A DNA stretch of 64,000 nt from Allorhodoferax sp032337135. GTDB lineage: Bacteria; Pseudomonadota; Gammaproteobacteria; Burkholderiales; Burkholderiaceae_C. The stretch's first letter is position 1; each line of letters opens with the position of its first letter. The position numbers were made by a program, and so were the translations under genes. The stretch covers positions 62,001-126,000 of the forward strand of contig NZ_JAVXZZ010000002.1 in assembly GCF_032337135.1 (NCBI RefSeq), written 5' to 3'. Under the pieces are notes generated by a model that searched no databases, was not told where the DNA came from, and saw only the letters and a list, made by a program, of their open reading frames with translations. Below, one piece after another: positions 53,625-60,729 of this stretch.

Positions 53625-53866
53625 CTGCCCCCTGTCCTTGGTACCTGAGAGATTCACCGGGCCTGCGTGCACCTGGGGTGCGCAGACTGCGGCTTGCTCC
53701 TTCGGTGGGTCACACGGCGTCCATGACGGTGGGTGCAACCTCTCTCCAGTGGGTGACGCAGGCGCTTTGCTTCGCCTACGGTAGTCAGTCCTTTTGCCTG
53801 AGCGTTCAGAGGGCTGCAATCAGCCTTCCTGCGCCTTCGGCGGCCCCATGGCGGGGCTCTCTCCTG
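53625..53866 (-). promoter_or_regulatory. Tandem glycine riboswitch upstream of gcvTHP-ltaE
   Basis: Two aptamers on the minus strand. The first (about 53782-53866) has GGAGAGAGCCCC, GCCGAAGGCGCAGG and CTCAGGCAAAAGGAC; the second (about 53630-53746) has TGGAGAGAGGTTGC, CACCGAAGGAGCAAGCC and GAATCTCTCAGGTACC. A linker of about 35 nt separates them. Glycine binding should turn on gcv expression. Confidence 0.95.
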
Positions 53867-53946
53867 ACGAAGCCGACATTCTAATTCAGGCGCCAAGCCG
53901 ATACACTGCCCGATTTCGAAAAATCCACGTCAGTTCTCTTCCGTCC

Positions 53947-54681
53947 ATGTTATCTGCCTTACGCTTGGCCGCGATGGCCCTGTATTTCGTACCGGCGTCG
54001 CTGCTGAACCTGTTGATTGTCTTCCTGCGGCCCTTCAATACCGACAACAGCCGCTGGTGTGGCAACGTCTATGGCCGCCCGGTGTTGCGCCTGTTCGGCC
54101 TGACCGTGCACCGCGAACTGGAGACCCTGGAGGCGACTCCGCACCCCTATGTGATCGTGGCCAACCACCAGTCCAACCATGACCTGTTCCTGCACGGCAC
54201 CGTGGTGCCCCGGGCCACCGTATCGATCGGCAAGACCAGTCTCAAGTGGATGCCGCTGTTTGGGCAGATCTATTGGTTGGCCGGCAGTGTGCTGATCGAT
54301 CGGGGAAACGCGTCGAGTGCCAAGCAGTCCATGCTGCAGACTACCGAGGTGATGCAGCAGCAGAAGACATCGATCTGGGTGTTTGCCGAGGGCACGCGCA
54401 ACCATGGAAAGGGTCTCAAGCCGTTCAAGAAGGGCGCCTTCCAGATGGCCATCAGTGCCGGCGTGCCCATCGTGCCGGTCTGCGCCAGCACCTACAAGCG
54501 CAGCATGTGCCTGAACCGCTGGCGTGCCGGGCACATCATCGTGCGCTCGCTGCCGCCCATTCCCACCACCGGCATGTCCCTGGATGACATGCCGGCCCTG
54601 ATGGACCGGTGCCACGCCCAGATGCAGCAGTGCATTGCAGAACTCGACGCGCGTGTGGCGGAACTCGACAGTGCGGCCTGA
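53947..54681 (+). CDS. plsC: 1-acylglycerol-3-phosphate acyltransferase (PlsC type)
   Basis: 244 residues from ATG 53947. The N-terminal 30 residues are a membrane segment. The acyltransferase HX4D motif is NHQSNHD (73-79) and the substrate motif is FAEGTRN followed by LKPFKKGAFQMA. It acylates lysophosphatidic acid at the inner membrane to make phosphatidic acid. It is divergent from the gcv operon, so its promoter overlaps the riboswitch DNA region. Confidence 0.92.
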   Translation: MLSALRLAAMALYFVPASLLNLLIVFLRPFNTDNSRWCGNVYGRPVLRLFGLTVHRELETLEATPHPYVIVANHQSNHDLFLHGTVVPRATVSIGKTSLKWMPLFGQIYWLAGSVLIDRGNASSAKQSMLQTTEVMQQQKTSIWVFAEGTRNHGKGLKPFKKGAFQMAISAGVPIVPVCASTYKRSMCLNRWRAGHIIVRSLPPIPTTGMSLDDMPALMDRCHAQMQQCIAELDARVAELDSAA

Positions 54682-54690
54682 GGCGGCATG

Positions 54691-54712
54691 AAAAAGGGCC
54701 CCGCAGGGCCCC
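54691..54712 (-). terminator. Terminator of the ETF-QO gene
   Basis: On the minus strand GGGCCC-TGCG-GGGCCC is followed by TTTTT. It lies in the gap between the convergent plsC and ETF-QO genes. Confidence 0.8.
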
Positions 54713-54733
54713 GTGGATTGCGCGGATCGCGTC

Positions 54734-56425
54734 TTACATCGCGCCGTAGTTCGGGCCACCACTGCCCTCGGGCGTGACCCAGACGATGTTCTGGGTCGGG
54801 TCCTTGATGTCGCAGGTCTTGCAGTGCAGGCAGTTCTGCGCGTTGATCTGCAGGCGGTCGCTGCCGTCATCGTTCTTCACGTATTCGTACACACCTGCGG
54901 GGCAGTAGCGCGCTTCGGGGCCGGCGTACTTCTTCAGGTTCACCGCCACGGGCACTTGAGCGTCCTTGAGCGTCAGGTGCGCGGGCTGGTTTTCCTCGTG
55001 GTTGGTGTTGCTGATGAACACGCTGGAGAGGCGGTCGAAGGTCAGTTTGCCATCGGGTTTGGGGTAGACGATGGGCTGGCACTCCGATGCGGGCTTCAGG
55101 TACTCGTGGTCGGCCTTGGTGCGGCGCAGGGTCCAGGGCATGGCACCGCGCAATACCAGCTGCTCGAAGCCGTTCATCAGCGTGGCCACGACGAGGCCGT
55201 GCTTGAACCAGTTCTTGAAGTTGCGGTCCTTGTTCAGCTCGGTGTGCAACCAGCTGGCATCGAAGGCATCGACGTAGGCCGTGAGTTCGTCGTGCTGACG
55301 GCCTGCAGTCACCGCCTCGTACGCTGCTTCACCGGCCAGCATGCCGGTCTTGATGGCGGCATGGCTGCCCTTGATGCGGCTCACGTTCAGGAAGCCCGCG
55401 TTGCAGCCCACCAGTGCACCACCGGGGAACACGAACTTGGGCAGCGAATTGATGCCGCTGGCGTTGATGGCGCGGGCGCCATAGGACAGGCGCTTGGCGG
55501 TCACTTCGCCCTTGTCGTTCTCGAAGTACCAGCGAACGCGGGGATGGGTCTTCCAGCGCTGGAACTCCTCGAACGGGCTCAGGTAGGGGTTGGCGTAACC
55601 CAGACCGGTGACGAAGCCCATGGCCACCTTGTTGCCGTCCAGGTGGTACAGGAAGGCGCCGCCGTAGGTGTCGTTCTCCATGGGCCAACCGGCGGTGTGC
55701 ATCACGAAACCGGGCTTGTGCTTCTTGGGGTCGATCTCCCACACTTCCTTGATGCCGATACCGAAGCTCTGCGGGTCCTTGCCGGCGTCGAGCTGGTACT
55801 TGGCAATCAATTGCTTGCCCAAGTGGCCACGGGCGCCTTCGGCAAACACGGTGTACTTGCCCAGCAACTCCATACCGAGCTGGAAGTTCTCGGTGGGCTG
55901 GCCATCCTTGCCGATGCCCATGTTGCCGGTGGCTACGCCCTTGACGGAGCCATCTTCGTTGTACAGCACTTCGGCGGCGGTGAAGCCAGGGAAGATTTCC
56001 ACGCCCAGGCTTTCGGCCTGCGTGGCCAGCCAGCGGGTCACTTCACCGAGGCTGATGATGTAGTTGCCGTGGTTGTGGGCAAAGGGCGGCAGCATGAAGT
56101 TGGGAACGCGGTAGCCATCCTTTTCCGACAGGAACACGTAGGCATCGTCCGTGACCGGCTGCTTGAGCGGGGCGCCTTGTTCCTTCCAGTCGGGGAACAG
56201 TTCGGTCAATGCCCTTGGGTCCATGATGGCGCCGGACAGGATGTGTGCGCCAGGCTCCGAGCCTTTTTCGAGTACGACTACCGAGACATCGGTTCCCTTT
56301 TCCGCTGCCAGCTGCTTGATGCGGATGGCGGTGGACAGGCCGCCGGGGCCGCCGCCAACGACAACGACGTCGTATTCCATGGATTCACGGGGGCCGAACT
56401 GATCCAGAATTTCTTGGTTGGTCAT
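54734..56425 (-). CDS. Electron transfer flavoprotein-ubiquinone oxidoreductase
   Basis: 563 residues. It passes electrons from ETF (acyl-CoA and amino acid dehydrogenases) to the quinone pool at the inner membrane. FAD motif DVVVVGGGPGGLSTAIRIKQ at about 19-38; the C-terminal 4Fe-4S domain has its cysteines in RYCPAG and NCLHCKTCDIKDP. Length and order match bacterial and mitochondrial ETF-QO. A palindromic operator lies between it and the divergent SDR gene. Confidence 0.97.
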   Translation of the reverse strand: MTNQEILDQFGPRESMEYDVVVVGGGPGGLSTAIRIKQLAAEKGTDVSVVVLEKGSEPGAHILSGAIMDPRALTELFPDWKEQGAPLKQPVTDDAYVFLSEKDGYRVPNFMLPPFAHNHGNYIISLGEVTRWLATQAESLGVEIFPGFTAAEVLYNEDGSVKGVATGNMGIGKDGQPTENFQLGMELLGKYTVFAEGARGHLGKQLIAKYQLDAGKDPQSFGIGIKEVWEIDPKKHKPGFVMHTAGWPMENDTYGGAFLYHLDGNKVAMGFVTGLGYANPYLSPFEEFQRWKTHPRVRWYFENDKGEVTAKRLSYGARAINASGINSLPKFVFPGGALVGCNAGFLNVSRIKGSHAAIKTGMLAGEAAYEAVTAGRQHDELTAYVDAFDASWLHTELNKDRNFKNWFKHGLVVATLMNGFEQLVLRGAMPWTLRRTKADHEYLKPASECQPIVYPKPDGKLTFDRLSSVFISNTNHEENQPAHLTLKDAQVPVAVNLKKYAGPEARYCPAGVYEYVKNDDGSDRLQINAQNCLHCKTCDIKDPTQNIVWVTPEGSGGPNYGAM

Positions 56426-56518
56426 GTGTGTCTCACTTGATAATGGGGCCTGGTAGTCGCCAAGTCAGGTTGCGCACGGCGCACGGCGGCTGCGCAGGAT
56501 TCTAATGGCGGTTTTTGT

Positions 56519-56542
56519 AAAAAAGAACGGTCGTTCGTTTTT
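56519..56542. promoter_or_regulatory. TetR-like palindromic operator between ETF-QO and SDR genes
   Basis: GAACGGTCGTTC (56525-56536) is a palindrome whose two centre bases (GT) do not match, flanked by A-rich and T-rich arms. Such AT-flanked GAACG/CGTTC sites are typical of TetR-family repressors of fatty acid genes. It sits 27 bases before the SDR start and could govern both divergent genes. Confidence 0.6.
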
Positions 56543-56562
56543 ATTAAGTGGAGTCTCTCTAA

Positions 56563-57345
56563 ATGGCGTACAGCATCGATCTTTCGGGCCGCGTGGCCTT
56601 CATTACCGGCGCCTCGGGTGGGCTGGGTGCCCAGTTTGCACGGACACTGTCGCAGGCGGGTGCCGCCGTGGTGCTGGCGAGTCGCCGGGTGGACAAGCTC
56701 AAGGAGCTGCGCGCCATTATCGACGGTGAGGGCGGCGACGCCCATGTGGTGGAGATGGACGTCACCAACCATGACTCGATCAAGGCGGCGGTGGCCCATG
56801 CGGAAACCGAAGTCGGCTCGATCGATATCTTGGTCAACAACTCGGGTGTCAGCACCACGCAGCGCCTGCAGGATGTGCAGGAAGACGACTACGACTTCAT
56901 CTTCAACACCAACGTCAAGGGCGCCTTCTTTGTGGCGCAAGAGGTGGGTAAGCGCATGCTGGCCCGCGCCAAGGGGGCGGCACCGGGCAGCTACACCGGC
57001 GGGCGCATCATCAACATTGCGTCGATGGCGGGTCTGCGTGTGTTGCCGCAAATCGGCGTGTACTGCATGAGCAAGGCAGCGGTCATCCAGATGACCAAGG
57101 CCATGGCGCTCGAGTGGGGCAAGTTCGGCATCAACGTCAATGCCTTGTGCCCGGGCTATATCGACACCGAAATCAACCACCACCACTGGCAGACAGAAGC
57201 CGGACAGAAGCTGGTGCAGATGTTGCCGCGCAAGCGGGTCGGGCACCCGTCCGACCTGGATGCCATGCTGGTCACCCTGTGTTCGGACCAAAGCCATTTC
57301 GTCAATGGCGCGGTGATTGCCGCCGACGACGGATTTGGCGTCTGA
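56563..57345 (+). CDS. Short-chain dehydrogenase/reductase (FabG-like)
   Basis: 260 residues from ATG 56563 with a GGAG ribosome-binding site. Classical SDR: NAD(P) motif TGASGGLG (15-22), NNSG (92-95), Ser154, Tyr167 and Lys171 (VYCMSKAA). It is probably a 3-oxoacyl or 3-hydroxyacyl reductase working on CoA or ACP thioesters. The substrate cannot be fixed. It stands opposite ETF-QO and converges with a second SDR. Confidence 0.9.
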   Translation: MAYSIDLSGRVAFITGASGGLGAQFARTLSQAGAAVVLASRRVDKLKELRAIIDGEGGDAHVVEMDVTNHDSIKAAVAHAETEVGSIDILVNNSGVSTTQRLQDVQEDDYDFIFNTNVKGAFFVAQEVGKRMLARAKGAAPGSYTGGRIINIASMAGLRVLPQIGVYCMSKAAVIQMTKAMALEWGKFGINVNALCPGYIDTEINHHHWQTEAGQKLVQMLPRKRVGHPSDLDAMLVTLCSDQSHFVNGAVIAADDGFGV

Positions 57346-57361
57346 ACGATTAGTCTTTTGC

Positions 57362-57419
57362 ACAAAAAAAGCTACCTGCCTTTGTATTTCAAGCGCAGGC
57401 AGCTTTCTTTTTCATAGCG
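57362..57419. terminator. Terminator between convergent SDR genes, repeat-related (copy I)
   Basis: AAAGCTACCTGC (57368-57379) pairs with GCAGGCAGCTTT (57394-57405; one mismatch), with A-rich and T-rich flanks on both sides. The right half, GCGCAGGCAGCT...CATAGCG, matches the conserved core of the dispersed repeat. It probably ends both genes. Confidence 0.75.
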
Positions 57420-57423
57420 TCAA

Positions 57424-58182
57424 TCAGCGTGGCGCGAGGCGGATGGCGCCGTCCAGTCGGATCACTTCGCCATTGAGCATGTCATTCTCGAAAATGTGCA
57501 CCGCCAGCTTGGCGTAGTCCTGTGGCGTACCCAGGCGCGAAGGGAAGGGCACACCGGCGGCCAGCGCATCCTGCACTTCCTTGGGCATGCCGAACAGCAT
57601 GGGCGTGCCGAAGATGCCGGGAGCGATGGTCATGTTGCGAATACCGTTGCGAGAGAGGTCCCGTGCAATCGGCAGGGTCATGCCGACAATGCCACCCTTG
57701 GAGGCCGAGTAGGCAGCTTGGCCGATCTGTCCGTCGTAGGCGGCCACCGAGGCGGTGGAGATCATCACGCCACGTTCGCCGGTGGCTTCGGGTTCGTTCT
57801 TGCACATGGCGTCCGCTGCCAGGCGGATCATGTTGAAGCTGCCCACCAGATTCACGTTGATGCACTTGCTGAACGTGGCCAGGGCATGGGCGCCGTTCTT
57901 GCCTACGGTTTTTTCGGCTGGGGCGATGCCCGCGCAGTTCACCAAGCCCATGAGCTTGCCCATGGACACGGCCTGAGCGACGACGGCTTGGCCATCGGCC
58001 TCACTGCTCACGTCACATTTCACGAACGCACCACCGATGTCCTTGGCGACGGCTTCGCCTTTTTCCACCTGCATGTCGGCCACGACGACCTTGCCGCCCT
58101 TGGCAGCCAGCATGCGTGCCGTGCCTTCGCCCAGGCCCGATGCGCCGCCGGTGACGATGAATACTTTTCCTGCGATGTCCAT
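57424..58182 (-). CDS. 3-hydroxyacyl-CoA dehydrogenase, SDR type (HSD10-like)
   Basis: 252 residues from ATG 58182; an upstream frame extension is rejected. SDR motifs TGGASGLGEGTA, NCAGIA, STAS (142-145), Tyr158 and Lys162 (YSASKGG). The sequence is close to bacterial type-2 3-hydroxyacyl-CoA dehydrogenases that act in isoleucine and fatty acid breakdown (FGTPMLFGMPKEVQ, LNGEVIRLDGAIRLAPR). The perfect palindrome upstream agrees with control by a branched-chain or fatty acid regulator. Confidence 0.9.
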   Translation of the reverse strand: MDIAGKVFIVTGGASGLGEGTARMLAAKGGKVVVADMQVEKGEAVAKDIGGAFVKCDVSSEADGQAVVAQAVSMGKLMGLVNCAGIAPAEKTVGKNGAHALATFSKCINVNLVGSFNMIRLAADAMCKNEPEATGERGVMISTASVAAYDGQIGQAAYSASKGGIVGMTLPIARDLSRNGIRNMTIAPGIFGTPMLFGMPKEVQDALAAGVPFPSRLGTPQDYAKLAVHIFENDMLNGEVIRLDGAIRLAPR

Positions 58183-58213
58183 GGTGTGCTCCAGTTGATG
58201 AGATTTTTGCTTT

Positions 58214-58229
58214 ACGTTTACGTAAACGT
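58214..58229. promoter_or_regulatory. 16-bp perfect palindrome, LiuR-like operator
   Basis: ACGTTTACGTAAACGT, 32 bases upstream of the SDR start at 58182. The flanking bases make TTTACG-N3-ACGTAAA, resembling the described site of LiuR (MerR family), regulator of leucine/isoleucine breakdown. Confidence 0.7.
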
Positions 58230-58263
58230 CAATTATGGCCCAGAACACTTTCGTGAAGAAGCT

Positions 58264-58293
58264 TTGGGAGGTGGCAAAAAAACACGCTATAAT
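58264..58293 (+). promoter_or_regulatory. Promoter of tRNA-Val
   Basis: TTGGGA (58264-58269), 18-base spacer and consensus TATAAT (58288-58293), leading to the tRNA at 58308. Confidence 0.75.
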
Positions 58294-58307
58294 TCCAGCT
58301 TCGACTC

Positions 58308-58384
58308 AGGCACATAGCTCAGCTGGTTAGAGCACCACCTTGACATGGTGGGGGTCGTTGGTTCGAGTCCAATTGTGCCTACCA
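58308..58384 (+). tRNA. tRNA-Val (GAC)
   Basis: 77 nt with encoded CCA. Acceptor AGGCACA/TGTGCCT, D arm GCTCAGCTGGTTAGAGC, anticodon loop TTGACAT within CCACC/GGTGG (anticodon GAC), T arm with GTTCGAGTC. All arms close. Confidence 0.97.
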
Positions 58385-58447
58385 AATTCCTGCTGTTTGC
58401 TGCAGCGCGCTAGGGTAAACCTAGGGGTGTTGCAGCAGGGGGCAACC

Positions 58448-58467
58448 TACAATGTGTTGCAGTGCAA
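58448..58467 (+). promoter_or_regulatory. Possible phaR promoter and autoregulatory site
   Basis: TACAAT (58448-58453) is followed within three bases by the perfect palindrome TTGCAGTGCAA (58457-58467). PhaR proteins are known to bind TGC/GCA-rich sites and to repress their own gene, so autoregulation is likely; the -35 box is weak. Confidence 0.5.
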
Positions 58468-58501
58468 TACACGTAGTCCGCCCAGCGCGTCGGCCCCATC
58501 C

Positions 58502-58948
58502 ATGCAAAGCAGATCCACACAGAAGCCCTCGGACGTTCGCGTCATCAAGAAATACCCCAATCGGCGTCTGTATGACACCGACACGTCGAGCTACGTGACG
58601 CTGGGGGACATCAAGCGACTGGTCATGGATAACGAACCTTTTCTGGTGCGTGATGCCAAGACCAACGAGGACCTGACGCGCAGCATCCTGCTGCAGATCA
58701 TTCTGGAAGAGGAGGCTGGTGGCTCGCCCATGTTCACCGCGCCGGTGCTGGCCAATATCATCCGTTTCTACGGTCATGCCATGCAGGGGTTCATGGGTGG
58801 ATATCTGGAAAAGAACATGCAGGCCCTGATGGATCTGCAGGCGCCCATGATGTCCGGCATGGTCAACAACAACCCGTTCCAGCAGGTGCAGGAACAGTTT
58901 CAGAAACAAACCGAACAATTCTTCGGGAACTTCGGCATCAAGCGCTGA
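58502..58948 (+). CDS. phaR: Polyhydroxyalkanoate synthesis repressor PhaR
   Basis: 148 residues from ATG 58502. The N-terminal DNA-binding domain VIKKYPNRRLYDTDTSSYVTLGDIKRLV (residues 14-41) is highly conserved. The second part, ILLQIILEEEAGG and the M/Q-rich tail ending in QEQFQKQTEQFFGNF, binds PHA granules. PhaR represses phasin and PHA genes until polymer forms. No pha biosynthesis gene is in the window. Confidence 0.97.
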   Translation: MQSRSTQKPSDVRVIKKYPNRRLYDTDTSSYVTLGDIKRLVMDNEPFLVRDAKTNEDLTRSILLQIILEEEAGGSPMFTAPVLANIIRFYGHAMQGFMGGYLEKNMQALMDLQAPMMSGMVNNNPFQQVQEQFQKQTEQFFGNFGIKR

Positions 58949-58983
58949 ATTGGCGCGGGGGTGCGGTTCCCGAACCGTGATGT

Positions 58984-60387
58984 ATGAACGCAGAAAGCAC
59001 GACCACCGCATCGACCACCGCCGCGCCCAAAGTGGGCTTCGTCAGCCTGGGTTGCCCCAAGGCGCTGACCGATTCCGAACTAATCCTCACCCAACTGAGT
59101 GCCGAGGGCTACCAGACTTCCAAGACCTTCCAGGGTGCGGATCTGGTCATCGTGAATACCTGCGGTTTCATTGACGATGCGGTCAAGGAAAGCCTGGACA
59201 CGATCGGAGAGGCGCTGGCCGAAAACGGCAAGGTCATCGTAACCGGTTGTCTGGGCGCCAAGTCCGGGCACGATGGTGGCAACCTGGTGCAGCAAGTGCA
59301 TCCCCGCGTGCTCGCAGTGACGGGACCGCATGCCACGCAAGAGGTTATGGATGCGGTGCACCGCAACCTGCCCAAACCGCATGACCCGTTCATGGACCTG
59401 GTGCCCAATGCCTTTGGGGTTGCGGGCCTGAAGCTCACGCCCAAGCATTACGCCTACCTGAAGATCAGCGAAGGCTGCAACCACCGTTGTACCTTCTGCA
59501 TTATTCCTTCCATGCGTGGTGACCTGGTGTCGCGCCCGGTCGGTGATGTGTTGTCGGAAGCACACGCGCTGTTCGCCGGTGGCGTGAAGGAATTGCTGGT
59601 CATCAGCCAGGACACCTCGGCCTACGGTGTCGATGTGAAGTACCGCACCGGGTTCTGGGACGGCAAGCCGGTCAAGACCCGTCTGCTCGATCTGGCGCAG
59701 AAGCTGGGTGACATCGCTGCGCAGTACGGCGCCTGGGTGCGCTTCCACTATGTTTACCCCTATCCGGCAGTGGATGAGATCATTCCGCTGATGGCCAGTG
59801 GTCATGTATTGCCTTACTTGGATGTGCCTTTGCAGCACAGCCATCCGGATGTGCTGCGCCGCATGAAGCGTCCCGCCAGCGGCGAGAAGAATCTGGAGCG
59901 CATCCAGGCTTGGCGTGCAGCCTGTCCCGATCTGGTGATCCGCAGTACCTTCATTGCCGGATTCCCGGGCGAGACCGAGGAAGAATTCGAGCACCTGCTG
60001 CAGTTCATGCGTGAGGCCGAAATCGATCGTGCGGGCTGCTTTGCCTATAGCCCTGTCGAAGGTGCTACGGCCAATGCGTTGGACGGGCAGTTGCCCGCCG
60101 AAGTGCGCGAGGAACGCCGCGCGCGTTTCATGGCCGTGGCCGAAGAAGTGTCGGCCACCAAGTTGGCGCGGCGCGTGGGAGCCACCATGCAAGTGCTGGT
60201 GGATTCGGCGCCGGGCCTGGGCAAGAAAGGTGGCGTGGGGCGCAGTTATGCCGATGCACCCGAGATCGATGGCGTGGTTCGCCTGTTGCCGCCCGAGAAG
60301 ATCAGCAAGACGCTCAAGGTCGGTGAATTCACCAAGGCATGCATCGTGGCGGCACAAGGCCACGATCTGGTCGCGCAACCGATTTGA
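58984..60387 (+). CDS. rimO: Ribosomal protein S12 methylthiotransferase
   Basis: 467 residues. Radical SAM enzyme adding a methylthio group to the conserved aspartate of ribosomal protein S12. The UPF0004 cluster uses Cys24, Cys60 and Cys89; the radical SAM cluster uses Cys165, Cys169 and Cys172 in CNHRCTFC. A C-terminal TRAM domain follows. The first 15 residues (S/T/A-rich) are an extension. It is followed by a strong terminator. Confidence 0.97.
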   Translation: MNAESTTTASTTAAPKVGFVSLGCPKALTDSELILTQLSAEGYQTSKTFQGADLVIVNTCGFIDDAVKESLDTIGEALAENGKVIVTGCLGAKSGHDGGNLVQQVHPRVLAVTGPHATQEVMDAVHRNLPKPHDPFMDLVPNAFGVAGLKLTPKHYAYLKISEGCNHRCTFCIIPSMRGDLVSRPVGDVLSEAHALFAGGVKELLVISQDTSAYGVDVKYRTGFWDGKPVKTRLLDLAQKLGDIAAQYGAWVRFHYVYPYPAVDEIIPLMASGHVLPYLDVPLQHSHPDVLRRMKRPASGEKNLERIQAWRAACPDLVIRSTFIAGFPGETEEEFEHLLQFMREAEIDRAGCFAYSPVEGATANALDGQLPAEVREERRARFMAVAEEVSATKLARRVGATMQVLVDSAPGLGKKGGVGRSYADAPEIDGVVRLLPPEKISKTLKVGEFTKACIVAAQGHDLVAQPI

Positions 60388-60406
60388 TCAGGCGGCAGCC
60401 AAAAGC

Positions 60407-60434
60407 AAAAAAGCCGCTGAAGCAGCGGCTTTTT
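60407..60434. terminator. Bidirectional terminator between rimO and tRNA-Leu
   Basis: AGCCGCTG-AAG-CAGCGGCT stem with A-rich left and T-rich right flanks, ending rimO (+) and the leftward tRNA-Leu (-). Confidence 0.9.
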
Positions 60435-60444
60435 AAACTATCCA

Positions 60445-60529
<85 letters not shown>

Positions 60530-60540
60530 CATTTTCCAGC

Positions 60541-60567
60541 CAAACAAAAGGCCGCTGTCATGCGGCC
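60541..60567 (-). terminator. Terminator between the two tRNA-Leu genes
   Basis: On the minus strand GGCCGC-ATGACA-GCGGCC followed by TTTTGTTT, so copy 2 appears to be transcribed alone. Confidence 0.75.
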
Positions 60568-60595
60568 ACTTGAAATGATTCCACTGTATTATCAG

Positions 60596-60680
<85 letters not shown>

Positions 60681-60729
60681 ATTTCAGGAAAGAGAGCATT
60701 GTATCAAAAAAAATAGCCAAACCAGCGCG

